Shown here: positions 1 to 7,846 of the stretch, in pieces
Layout: every line of letters begins with the position of its first letter
Position numbering within the stretch: the stretch's first letter is position 1
NCBI GenBank assembly: GCA_031290375.1
Contig: JAITNR010000134.1
Coordinates: forward strand, 1 to 25,979
From: Prevotellaceae bacterium
GTDB taxonomy: Bacteria > Bacteroidota > Bacteroidia > Bacteroidales > Paludibacteraceae
Length of the DNA stretch: 25,979 bases
Reading direction: 5' to 3'
The notes under the pieces: generated by a model
Seen by the model: only the letters and a program-made list of their open reading frames with translations
Databases searched by the model: none
What the model was told of the DNA's origin: nothing
Program-made: the position numbers and the translations under genes

Positions 1-1
1 A

Positions 2-97
2 AAAACACCGAAGTTTAGTGCCTTATCAATTACTCGAAAATTAAAAAATGTAGTGGCTCGCTGTTTTGGTAAGTCATTGAATGATATTGCTTTGTGA
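2..97 (+). CDS. C-terminal fragment of an unidentified ORF, cut by the window edge
   Basis: Reading from base 2, 31 sense codons run to TGA at 95-97. The peptide is basic and contains SALSITRKLKNVV followed by RCFGKSLNDIAL. The gene begins left of the window, so no start or full domain is visible. I do not recognise the family. A transposase tail is conceivable because repeats and palindromes follow directly, but nothing in these 31 residues proves it. It may also be a chance open frame. Confidence 0.3.
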   Translation, partial: KTPKFSALSITRKLKNVVARCFGKSLNDIAL

Positions 98-163
98 TTT
101 TTGACCGTCGAAGTCAGGAAAAACAACTGTTTTACTTTATTGACAGTGCAGGCGTTGCTTTAT

Positions 164-196
164 AGACTTTTCAAGTTTTCAAAACTTGGAAAGTCT
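164..196. terminator. Strong 16-bp hairpin, possible terminator or dispersed palindrome
   Basis: AGACTTTTCAAGTTTT (164-179) pairs with AAAACTTGGAAAGTCT (181-196) with one G-T wobble and a single-base spacer, so the tip of the stem must open to form a loop. It is followed by TTAAATTT. It lies 67 bases after the stop of the fragment at 2-97 and could end that transcript. It could equally be a mobile palindromic repeat. Confidence 0.5.
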
Positions 197-231
197 TTAA
201 ATTTCCCTCCCATTTATGTGGCGGTGGTGAT

Positions 232-280
232 AATGAATAATGAACAATGAATAATCCGGCTTCATTGTTCACTATTCATT
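232..280. repeat. 18-bp inverted repeat of the AATGAATAATGAACAATG type
   Basis: AATGAATAATGAACAATG (232-249) faces CATTGTTCACTATTCATT (263-280), an 18-bp inverted repeat with one mismatch and a 13-base loop. The same AATGAAYAATG core occurs inside the dispersed repeats near 7780, 21706 and 24220, so it is probably related to that family. Apart from this repeat, the hairpin at 164-196 and the guaA promoter, I see nothing else in 98-362. Confidence 0.55.
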
Positions 281-296
281 AAAAACGGTATTCATA

Positions 297-327
297 TTTA
301 ATTATCACAAAATTTAATGTAACTTTG
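297..327 (+). promoter_or_regulatory. Bacteroidota-type promoter of guaA
   Basis: TAACTTTG at 320-327 matches the -7 consensus TAnnTTTG. TTTA at 297-300 serves as a -33 element with a 19-base spacer. Transcription would begin about 30 bases before the guaA ATG. Confidence 0.7.
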
Positions 328-362
328 CAGCGAATTTAAATAAAAAAATAGATACTTCACAA

Positions 363-1898
363 ATGAACTACGACAAGATTCTTGTTTTGGACTTTGGCAG
401 CCAATACAATCAACTGATAGCAAGACGAATACGCGAGATGGGGGTTTTCAGCGAACTGCACCCGCACACCATTACCGCAGAGGAAATTTTGCAGATTCCG
501 AACGTAAAAGGTATTGTCTTTAGCGGTGGTCCCAAAAGCGTATATGAAAGCGATGCCTATTTTTGTGATGAAAAAATATTTTCGCTCGGATTGCCCGTTT
601 TGGGTATCTGCTACGGGATGCAACTCACTTGCAACCACTTCGGCGGGATTATCGAAAGGAGCACTACCAAAGAGTACGGTAAAATGGGAATTTCTATTGA
701 AAACAACTCTCTTTTGTTTGACGGCTTGCCCAAAGAGCAGGATGTCTGGATGAGTCACGGCGACCATGTGAGCAATATCCCCACAGGTTTTTCTCTCGCG
801 GCAAAAAGCGAAAACGGAATAGTGGCATCAATTTTTAACGAAGAGAAAGAGATTTATCTTGTGCAGTTTCACCCCGAAGTACGACACACCGTCTTTGGCA
901 ACGATATTTTGAGCAATTTTGCCTTTAAAATATGCAAGGCAAACAACAACTGGACAATGCAGTCGTATATCGAAATTCAGATTGGAAAAATACGGCAACA
1001 GGTTGGGAATCAAAAAGTTTTGTGCGGGTTAAGTGGGGGAGTAGATTCCACTGTGGTGGCGGTTTTGATACATAAAGCCATTGGAAATCAACTGACCTGT
1101 ATGTTTATCGATCACGGTCTTTTGCGTAAAAATGAGGGGGAGCAGGTAATGCAAACCTGTGGCAATCTGTTCGGTATGAATGTGGTGAAAATTGATGCAC
1201 AAGAGAGATTTTTGTCGAAACTGTCCGGTGTTTCCGACCCTGAAACAAAGCGTAAAATTATTGGTAACGAGTTTATTTACTGTTTTGACTGTGAGGCAAA
1301 AAAACTCGGTGAGTTTAACTTTCTGGCACAGGGAACTCTCTATACGGATGTAATTGAAAGTGGCACTAAGACGGCTCAAACTATCAAAAGCCATCACAAT
1401 GTAGGCGGTTTGCCCAAGGATATGAAATTTGAGTTGCTTGAGCCATTGAACAAACTTTTCAAGGACGAGGCGCGGGAGTTGGGGCTGGCGTTGGGAATAC
1501 CCAAAGAGATTGTTTGGCGGCAACCGTTCCCAGGTCCGGGGTTGGCGATAAGAATTACAGGTGAAATTACTAACAAAAAACTCGATATAGTACGTCAATC
1601 CGATGCAATTCTACGAGACGAGATTGCAAAGGCTGGGCTTGAAAAAGATATTTGGCAGTACTTTACTGTGCTTACAAACATTCAGAGCGTAGGAGTGATG
1701 GGCGATACACGCACTTACGACTATGCGTTGGGCATCCGTGCCGTAACCTCCATTGACGGAATGACGGCAGATTGGGCAAGAATCCCATACAACACACTTG
1801 ACATCATTAGCCGCAGAATTGTAAATGAGGTCAAAGGCGTCAACCGTATAATCTACGACATCACCTCAAAACCGCCATCAACCATTGAATGGGAATAA
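363..1898 (+). CDS. guaA: GMP synthase (glutamine-hydrolysing)
   Basis: Converts XMP, ATP and glutamine to GMP, the last step of de novo guanine nucleotide synthesis in the cytoplasm. The 511-residue product has the usual family length and order. An N-terminal class I glutamine amidotransferase domain (about 1-195) carries the nucleophile Cys83 in GICYGMQ and His170/Glu172 in QFHPEV. The ATP pyrophosphatase domain follows with the P-loop SGGVDS at 224-229, then the C-terminal dimerisation domain ending in the characteristic KPPSTIEWE. The ATG at 363 gives a complete N-terminus (MNYDKILVLDFGSQYNQLIA) and lies about 35 bases after a TAACTTTG box. It is probably transcribed alone; the next gene has its own promoter. 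Confidence 0.98.
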   Translation: MNYDKILVLDFGSQYNQLIARRIREMGVFSELHPHTITAEEILQIPNVKGIVFSGGPKSVYESDAYFCDEKIFSLGLPVLGICYGMQLTCNHFGGIIERSTTKEYGKMGISIENNSLLFDGLPKEQDVWMSHGDHVSNIPTGFSLAAKSENGIVASIFNEEKEIYLVQFHPEVRHTVFGNDILSNFAFKICKANNNWTMQSYIEIQIGKIRQQVGNQKVLCGLSGGVDSTVVAVLIHKAIGNQLTCMFIDHGLLRKNEGEQVMQTCGNLFGMNVVKIDAQERFLSKLSGVSDPETKRKIIGNEFIYCFDCEAKKLGEFNFLAQGTLYTDVIESGTKTAQTIKSHHNVGGLPKDMKFELLEPLNKLFKDEARELGLALGIPKEIVWRQPFPGPGLAIRITGEITNKKLDIVRQSDAILRDEIAKAGLEKDIWQYFTVLTNIQSVGVMGDTRTYDYALGIRAVTSIDGMTADWARIPYNTLDIISRRIVNEVKGVNRIIYDITSKPPSTIEWE

Positions 1899-1930
1899 CG
1901 AAGTCGATTTTATATGACACTATCATTTTT

Positions 1931-1961
1931 TTTGAATAAACAAATAAAAATTGTAACTTTG
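1931..1961 (+). promoter_or_regulatory. Promoter of the 2007 gene and probably ackA
   Basis: TTTG at 1931-1934 and TAACTTTG at 1954-1961, 19 bases apart, form a consensus Bacteroidota housekeeping promoter 46 bases before the ATG at 2007. Confidence 0.75.
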
Positions 1962-2006
1962 TACGATTATGTTTCAATTGATTCTAACTCCTAAAAATAA
2001 AAAAAT

Positions 2007-2393
2007 ATGGACAACATCAGCGACTATATCTATGTGATAATAATTATTGGTTCTATCATAGTTAGCATTGCCAAAAGTGCGACCAAAAAGAAGGCACAGA
2101 CCTCCGAAAAGCCTGTGGCGCGAACTTCTCCAAAGCAAAACACGCTTGATGATGTATTCAGAAAAATGCTTCAGGAACGGCAGGTTAAGCCACTGAAGTC
2201 GAAGGTTGTAGTACCTGCCGCAGTAAAGGAAGTTGTAATGAACGATTCTTTTGCGCTGGAAAAACACCATTTTGAACATCAGCACGAATATGACGAGCCG
2301 CAAGTTGCCAAATCGATAAATTTGGAGCTGAACAACAACGAAGATTGGCAAAGGGCATTTATTCACAGTGAGATTTTTAACAGAAAATACTGA
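2007..2393 (+). CDS. Small single-pass membrane protein, function unknown
   Basis: A 128-residue protein with one N-terminal hydrophobic segment (about 8-24, YIYVIIIIGSIIVSIAKSA), then a basic Lys-rich stretch, a low-complexity middle and a C-terminal motif DWQRAFIHSEIFNRKY. This layout resembles a family of Bacteroidales hypothetical proteins that end in a similar motif; that is from memory, not from a search. The positive charges after the membrane segment suggest that the C-terminal part lies in the cytoplasm. It has its own consensus promoter and lies 57 bases before ackA, so the two are probably cotranscribed. No catalytic motif is visible. Confidence 0.75.
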   Translation: MDNISDYIYVIIIIGSIIVSIAKSATKKKAQTSEKPVARTSPKQNTLDDVFRKMLQERQVKPLKSKVVVPAAVKEVVMNDSFALEKHHFEHQHEYDEPQVAKSINLELNNNEDWQRAFIHSEIFNRKY

Positions 2394-2450
2394 TGCTAAA
2401 ATATATAAAAACTAAAATTCCGTCTTTATAATCCATAAACAAAGAAACGA

Positions 2451-3656
2451 ATGAAAATACTTGTTCTCAATTGTGGCAGTAGTTCCATCAAGTACAAATT
2501 GTACGATATGAGCGGGCAAAAAGAACTCGCACAAGGTGGTATCGAAAAAATCGGATTGCCCGACTCTTTTTTGAAATACAATAATTTTACAGACAAAAAG
2601 AAAATTGTTGAGCAGGAAATAAAAGAACATACCGCAGGCATCGAATTAATATTCAATATTTTAATAAATTCTGAAAACAGTGCTGTCAAAAGCCTGTCCG
2701 AGATTAATGCGGTAGGACACAGAATAGTTCACGGTGGTGATAAGTTCAAGTCTTCTGTGATAATCAACGATGAAGTTATTGATAACATCAAGGCGTGTTG
2801 TGATTTGGCACCGTTGCACAATCCGGCTAACCTGAAGGGTATTTACGCTGCAATGAAAATTTTGCCGAATGTGCCTCAGGTTGCGGTGTTTGACACATCT
2901 TTTCATCAAACAATCCCTCGGTACGCCTATATGTATGCCCTTTCATACGAATATTACACCAAGTACGGTGTTCGCAGATACGGCTTTCACGGCACTTCGC
3001 ACCGCTACGTTGCAAAGCGTGCATGTGAGTTTTTGGGCTTGAAGCTCGAAAACAGCCGTCTGATAACCGCTCACATCGGTAATGGGGGCTCCATTACGGC
3101 AATTAAAAACGGTAAATCCATTGATACCTCAATGGGTATGACCCCTGTTGAGGGTCTGATGATGGGCTCAAGAAGTGGCAATGTCGATTTGGGCGTGCTT
3201 ACTTATTTGATGGAAAAGGAGCACCTCAACACTCAGCAAATCAGTGATATAATTAACAAAGAGAGCGGACTTTTGGGCATTTCAGGCGTTTCAAGCGATA
3301 TGCGGGACATTGAGTCGGAAATTGACAAATGCAACCTGAGGGCAAAACTTGCTTTGGATATGTACAAATACTACATTCTCAAATATATAAGTGGTTATAT
3401 TGCCGCTTTGGGAGGTGTAGATGCGATAGTTTTTACAGGTGGAGTTGGCGAAAATCAACCTGTTATGAGAAAGTATGTATGTGAAAGTCTTACCTTTTTG
3501 GGTGTTGATTTTAATGATGACCTGAATGAAGAGTCGTTCGGGCGCGAGGTAGAACTCTCCTATCCTACCTCAAGGGTTAAGGTTGTGGTAATTCCGACAA
3601 ACGAAGAACTTGCCATAGCTATTGATACGGAGGAACTTGTAAAACAAGCACCCTAA
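2451..3656 (+). CDS. ackA: Acetate kinase
   Basis: Interconverts acetyl phosphate plus ADP and acetate plus ATP, giving substrate-level ATP in fermentation. The 401-residue product is typical in length. It starts with the ASKHA fold signature MKILVLNCGSSSIKYKLYDM, carries the second acetate kinase signature GYRIVHGG-like (as GHRIVHGG, about 87-94) and the phosphate-binding block HIGNGGSITAIKNGKSIDTS near 208-227, and ends with the adenosine-side motif FTGGVGEN. No phosphotransacetylase gene (pta) is next to it here, although ackA and pta are often paired. It follows the small membrane protein by 57 bases without a clear separate promoter. Confidence 0.97.
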   Translation: MKILVLNCGSSSIKYKLYDMSGQKELAQGGIEKIGLPDSFLKYNNFTDKKKIVEQEIKEHTAGIELIFNILINSENSAVKSLSEINAVGHRIVHGGDKFKSSVIINDEVIDNIKACCDLAPLHNPANLKGIYAAMKILPNVPQVAVFDTSFHQTIPRYAYMYALSYEYYTKYGVRRYGFHGTSHRYVAKRACEFLGLKLENSRLITAHIGNGGSITAIKNGKSIDTSMGMTPVEGLMMGSRSGNVDLGVLTYLMEKEHLNTQQISDIINKESGLLGISGVSSDMRDIESEIDKCNLRAKLALDMYKYYILKYISGYIAALGGVDAIVFTGGVGENQPVMRKYVCESLTFLGVDFNDDLNEESFGREVELSYPTSRVKVVVIPTNEELAIAIDTEELVKQAP

Positions 3657-3688
3657 AATGTTAATTAACGGTTACTTATAACTAAAAG

Positions 3689-4453
3689 ATGCTTTTCGAT
3701 AAAATAATTTTTGGACCTGTAAAAAGTCGCAGACTGGGCAGTTCGCTGGGCGTGAATCTGTTGCCTGAAAACGGCAAGGTCTGTTCTTTCGACTGTATCT
3801 ATTGCGAGTGCGGATTTAATTTTGTTAATAAAGAGGCAAAAATGCCTAATTATGAGCAAATTATCTCTGCAATAACGGCTGCATTAACAGATCTCGTCCA
3901 AAAAGATGAAAAAATTGATACGATTACCTTTGCAGGAAATGGCGAGCCTACGATGCACAAAGACTTTGGCAGAATAATTGACTTTGTGGTTGATCTGAGA
4001 AACGACCTTATGCCAGACACAAAAATTTCTGTGCTTTCCAACGCCACTTTTAGTGGAAAAGAAACTGTTTTTAAGGCACTTAACAAAGTTGATAATAACA
4101 TCCTAAAACTTGATTCGGCAATAGAAAAGACTGTTCGACTTATAAATCAGCCCTCAGGGGAGTTCAGTATTGAAAAATTAATATCTGATTTACAAAAATT
4201 TAACGGTAACTTGATAGTTCAAACACTTTTTTTTAGTGGAACATTCAACGGTGTTGAATTTGACAATACTTCTGCAAAAGAGGTTACCGCCTGGGTAAGT
4301 TTGTTGAAGAAAATCAACCCGAGAAGTGTAATGATTTACACCCTCGACCGCCCAACCCCCGCCAGAAACCTGCAAAAAGCCAATGAGCAAACGCTTAAAG
4401 AGATTGCGCAAAAGGTTGAAAAAGAAGGCATTAAAACGCAAATTAATGGATAA
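3689..4453 (+). CDS. Radical SAM protein (COG0731-like)
   Basis: A 254-residue radical SAM enzyme. The Fe4S4/SAM motif CxxxCxxC is Cys32, Cys36 and Cys39 in CSFDCIYCECGF, with a further Cys41. ITFAGNGEPTMHKDF contains the GGEP-like SAM-binding motif, here GNGEP. The N-terminal FGPVKSRRLGSSLGVNLLP is typical of the COG0731 group, which also includes the TYW1-like wyosine enzymes; the substrate of the short bacterial members is unknown to me. It has no auxiliary cluster domain. The gene begins 32 bases after ackA and overlaps the next gene by 8 bases (ATGGATAA), so translational coupling with the GT-SDR fusion is likely. Confidence 0.88.
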   Translation: MLFDKIIFGPVKSRRLGSSLGVNLLPENGKVCSFDCIYCECGFNFVNKEAKMPNYEQIISAITAALTDLVQKDEKIDTITFAGNGEPTMHKDFGRIIDFVVDLRNDLMPDTKISVLSNATFSGKETVFKALNKVDNNILKLDSAIEKTVRLINQPSGEFSIEKLISDLQKFNGNLIVQTLFFSGTFNGVEFDNTSAKEVTAWVSLLKKINPRSVMIYTLDRPTPARNLQKANEQTLKEIAQKVEKEGIKTQING

Positions 4454-6347
4454 GAACTTGCAAAACAGAGTTAGAAATATTAGCGAAAAGCGTGTTTTGG
4501 TTGCCCCGCTGAATTGGGGATTAGGACACGCAACTCGTTGCGTACCAATTATTAATGCACTTTTAGCGGAAAACAAAGAAGTTGTCCTCGCCTCTGACGG
4601 TCACCCTTTGCAGTTTTTGAAAAAGGAGTTTCCCTCTCTGCAAACTATTGAGTTTACGGGAATTAACGTAAAATACAGCAAAAAAAATTCGCAGGGTTGG
4701 GCAATGATACTGCAAATGCCAAAATTTGCATATTCAATTTCTAAAGAGCATTTTATTTTAAAGAAAATTGTGCAACAATACAATATTCATGCGGTTATTT
4801 CGGATAATCGCTTTGGGTTGTGGCACAAAAAGATAAAAAGCATTTACATCACGCATCAAATTGGGGTAAAAGTGAGTAGAAATATTCATATATTGAATAA
4901 AGTTGCCTGTCTTGTTCATAAATTATTCATAAATCGCTATTCTGAATGTTGGATACCCGATTTTGAAGGCGAAAACAATCTTTCGGGTGAACTTTCACAC
5001 AAATATCCTTTGCCGCGAAACTGCCATTTTATCGGAATTTTGTCACGTTTTTCGGATATTAGGCAAAACAACAGCGAATTGCCTGAATATCATAATGTTG
5101 GAATTGTTTCCGGCGTAGAGCCTCACAGACAAATTTTGGCAGACAAACTTTTAAGCCTTTTTGAAAAAACAGATCAACCCTCATTGATAATTAGCGGACA
5201 ACCTACTGAATATCAGAAAGTTATACACAAAAACAACGTTACAATTGTTCCGCATTTGGAAACTGCAAAACTGGCAACGGCAATCATCACAGCCAAGCAA
5301 CTGTTTTGCCGTTCAGGTTATTCTACTTTAATGGATATCACCGTTTTAGGCAGAAAAAATGCCTGCCTTATACCCACTCCGGGACAAACAGAACAGGAAT
5401 ATTTGGCCCAAAAAGCGGAAAATATTGGATTTACCTCTCTTGAACAGTCGAAATTTTGGATACTCGACAATGTGGGCAAAGGCAAAATTGCCGTTGTAAC
5501 AGGGGCAAATGGAGGGTTTGGACTGCAAATAGCCTCAGGGCTTGCCCAAAAAGGTACAAAGGTGGTGCTTGCTTGCAGAAACGAACAAAAGGCAATGCAG
5601 GCGAAACAACACATAGAAAATGCTGTACAAAATGCTGATATTGACTTTATTTCGTTAGATTTAAGCAGTTTAAATTCGGTAAGAAATTTTGTCGAAATGT
5701 ATACACAAAGATATTCAAAAATTGATATTCTGGTTAATAATGCAGGCATTTTGTTTGTACCTCACAAAGTTACCAAAGACGGATACGAGCAGATTTTTCA
5801 AACAAACTATCTCGGACATTTTTTGCTTACAAACTTGCTATTGCCTTTATTCCCTGACAGTTATTCTTCAAAAATCATCTTTCAGAGCAGCGTAATGTAC
5901 AAAATGGGCAAGATACGTTTTTATGATTTTAATTTGGATAGAGGATATTCCAAATGGAAGGCGTACTCTCAAAGCAAACTTGCATTAATGCTTTTTGCAC
6001 TTCAATTGCAGAGAAATTTGGCACAATCGGGCAAAAAAATTCAACCTGTGCTTTCTCACCCCGGCATATCGCTGGAAACCGATATTGTGAAAAATCAGAC
6101 CATAAGAAAACTGGCTCAAAAAGTGTGTTCGTTTTTCTCTCAATCGGCGCAAAAAGGGGCACAATCCGCAATAGTAGCCGCATTGAGCAATGAAATAAAA
6201 AGTGGTGATTTTATAGGTTTGGACGGCTTTGTACAGGGCAAGGGCAATCCTGTGAAAATCAGCATATCTTCAAAAGCCACCGACAAGGCTGTGGCAGAGC
6301 AACTGTGGAAAGTGTCGTGTGCTGCAACAGAATTTGATGATTTATAA
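4446..6347 (+). CDS. Fusion of a glycosyltransferase (family 28-like) and a short-chain dehydrogenase
   Basis: A 633-residue protein with two clear halves. Residues 1-340 resemble GT-B transferases of the UDP-sugar/MurG superfamily: VLVAPLNWGLGHATRCVPII at 17-36 with the Gly-rich GLGHATR loop, and a C-terminal donor-side PTPGQTEQEYLAQKA near 310. Residues 345-633 are a Rossmann short-chain dehydrogenase: cofactor loop TGANGGFG from Thr352, NNAG at 431-434, Ser481/482, and catalytic Tyr507-x3-Lys511 in YSQSK. I chose ATG 4446 rather than the upstream ATG at 4383, because the latter would add 21 almost purely Lys/Arg/Leu residues that just read the end of the radical SAM gene in another frame. 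No signal peptide is visible. The sugar and the SDR substrate are unknown. The join is in frame with no stop codon, but the transferase looks slightly short at its C-terminus, so a fusion by deletion or an assembly join is possible. Confidence 0.85.
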   Translation: MDKNLQNRVRNISEKRVLVAPLNWGLGHATRCVPIINALLAENKEVVLASDGHPLQFLKKEFPSLQTIEFTGINVKYSKKNSQGWAMILQMPKFAYSISKEHFILKKIVQQYNIHAVISDNRFGLWHKKIKSIYITHQIGVKVSRNIHILNKVACLVHKLFINRYSECWIPDFEGENNLSGELSHKYPLPRNCHFIGILSRFSDIRQNNSELPEYHNVGIVSGVEPHRQILADKLLSLFEKTDQPSLIISGQPTEYQKVIHKNNVTIVPHLETAKLATAIITAKQLFCRSGYSTLMDITVLGRKNACLIPTPGQTEQEYLAQKAENIGFTSLEQSKFWILDNVGKGKIAVVTGANGGFGLQIASGLAQKGTKVVLACRNEQKAMQAKQHIENAVQNADIDFISLDLSSLNSVRNFVEMYTQRYSKIDILVNNAGILFVPHKVTKDGYEQIFQTNYLGHFLLTNLLLPLFPDSYSSKIIFQSSVMYKMGKIRFYDFNLDRGYSKWKAYSQSKLALMLFALQLQRNLAQSGKKIQPVLSHPGISLETDIVKNQTIRKLAQKVCSFFSQSAQKGAQSAIVAALSNEIKSGDFIGLDGFVQGKGNPVKISISSKATDKAVAEQLWKVSCAATEFDDL

Positions 6348-6471
6348 AATTTATAACTTTCTTACCAATCCTCAAAAATAAATATTTTTTTTTAAAACAT
6401 GAATCTAAAAAACAAAAGAGATAGCAATTTGGCAGGGCTGTTAAGTTATTTTTCAATAATAATAAAAAAAA

Positions 6472-7594
6472 ATGGTAACAACAGAGCAGATTAAAGCGAC
6501 AGCCGAAAGGCAAGAGTCACTGAGGGGGTATCTTTGACGTTGATTCAAAAAAAATTGAGTTGGAAGAAGAGGAATTAAAGACACAGGTACCTGATTTCTG
6601 GGAAAATCAAACTACAGCAGAGCAACAGATGCGCAAGGTTAAGGCAATCAAAAAATGGATTGACCTGTACAATGGAGTAGAAAAATCGGTTGAAGAACTA
6701 AGCCTCTCCTTTGAGTTTTTGAAAGAGGGTTTAATTCCTGAAAATGAACTGGATACCGCCTATCAACACACTCTTGCACTAATCGAAAACCTTGAAATGC
6801 GTAACATGCTCAGAAACGAGGAAGACAAACTCGGTGCTGTGCTGAAAATAGTGTCGGGGGCAGGTGGCACCGAGGCTCAAGACTGGGCACAAATGCTGAT
6901 GAGAATGTACTTGCGATGGGCAGAGGCTAACGGTTACAAAACAGAAATCACCAACCTGCTGCAAGGCGATGAGGCAGGTATTAAAACCGTTACAATGCAA
7001 ATTGAGGGCGAATATGCCTACGGTTATTTGAAGAGCGAAAACGGTGTGCATCGGCTTGTCAGAGTGTCGCCCTACAACGCTCAAGGCAAGCGAATGACCT
7101 CTTTTTCGTCAGTGTTCGTAGCTCCTTTAGTTGACGACTCGATTGAAATTGAGGTTAGTCCTGCAAACTTGTCTTGGGATACGTTTCGTTCGAGCGGAGC
7201 GGGAGGGCAAAATGTAAATAAGGTTGAAACGGGTGTTCGTCTGCATTACATCTTCAAAAATCCCGTAACCGACCTGCAGGACGAGATTGTAATAGAAAAC
7301 ACCGAAAGCCGATCACAGTCAGGTAACAAGGAAAACGCTATGCGGCTATTAAAATCTCAACTCTACGAACTCGAACTCGAAAAAAGACGTAAAGAGGTAG
7401 CCAAGGTTGAGGCTGGCAAAAAGAAAATCGAATGGGGCTCACAAATCCGGTCATACGTATTTGACGACAGGAGGGTAAAAGACCACCGTACAAACCACCA
7501 AACATCTAATGTACAAGCGGTTATGGACGGCGATTTGGAAGAGTTTATCAAGGCATATCTTATGGAGTTTGGCGGCGGAGAAAATGCAATTTAG
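6472..7594 (+). CDS. prfB: Peptide chain release factor 2, with programmed +1 frameshift
   Basis: RF2 recognises UAA and UGA and triggers peptidyl-tRNA hydrolysis. ATG 6472 opens a 21-codon frame ending at in-frame TGA 6535-6537. The preceding bases give the classic autoregulatory signal AGGGGGTATCTTTGAC (6523-6538): a Shine-Dalgarno-like AGGGGG, the slippery CTT codon and TGA-C. A +1 slip on CTT skips T6535 and continues from GAC 6536, giving 373 residues in total, near the usual RF2 length. Downstream features are the anticodon-like region SPYNAQGKRMTSF (SPF in E. coli, here SPY) and the catalytic GGQ at 244-246 in GAGGQNVNKVETG. The open frame downstream has no ATG near its beginning (the first candidate start is TTG 6560), which supports the frameshift. 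Low RF2 favours slippage and so restores RF2. Confidence 0.97.
6523..6538 (+). promoter_or_regulatory. prfB programmed +1 frameshift site
   Basis: AGGGGGTATCTTTGAC contains a Shine-Dalgarno-like stimulator, 3 bases (TAT) before CTT and the in-frame TGA followed by C. Spacing and bases match the E. coli prfB recoding site. Confidence 0.96.
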
Positions 7595-7691
7595 CGAATA
7601 ACGAATGGTGCATATATTGGAACCAAGTTAAGGCATCTAACGCCTGATAGTGATATTAAAAATGGATTATATAAAAATTGTGATAAAATGA

Positions 7692-7714
7692 GATTGCGGG
7701 TCAAGCCCGCAATC
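7692..7714. terminator. GC-rich hairpin between convergent genes
   Basis: GATTGCGGG (7692-7700) and CCCGCAATC (7706-7714) form a perfect 9-bp stem with loop TCAAG. It lies between the convergent prfB and tsaE genes and could stop both transcripts, though no long T-run follows. From memory, this GCGGGTCAAGCCCGC palindrome is widespread in draft bacterial genomes as a repeat. Confidence 0.5.
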
Positions 7715-7735
7715 CCAAATCGAAGATGGTGTTGT

Positions 7736-7833
7736 GGATTGCTTCGCTCTGCTCGCAATGACGAAAAGGAATGCCTGACAATGAACAATGAATGCGTTCT
7801 CTGTAGACTTATTTTTATTTCATTTTGGTATAA
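7736..7833. repeat. Dispersed non-coding repeat, copy A
   Basis: Begins GGATTGCTTCGCTC, continues through CAATGACGAAAAGGAATG and AATGAACAATGAATGCG, then CTGTAGACTTATTTTT and ends TTTTGGTATAA. Copies B (21701-21760) and C (24183-24270) share most of these blocks in the same order. It contains no gene of its own and ends 13 bases from the tsaE stop codon. Confidence 0.8.
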
Positions 7834-7846
7834 AGCCTTTCAGGGT

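Noticed and set aside
1029..1598. 189-codon minus-strand open frame inside guaA
   Set aside because: Lies entirely antisense to a clearly identified gene, has no recognisable domain and no promoter or start context; a shadow of guaA codon use.
4383..4445. Upstream ATG extending the GT-SDR fusion by 21 residues
   Set aside because: The added segment is only Lys, Arg, Leu, Ala and similar residues from the radical SAM gene read out of frame; ATG 4446 overlaps the stop codon in a standard coupling arrangement.
6560..7594. prfB starting at 6560 without a frameshift
   Set aside because: 6560 is an internal TTG; the complete recoding signal and upstream in-frame ATG at 6472 account for the N-terminus.
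7591..7788. 65-codon minus-strand open frame with SLRAERSNP and GIAGLTRNL
   Set aside because: These peptides arise from translating the dispersed repeat and the GCGGG hairpin, a familiar source of spurious proteins in draft genomes.
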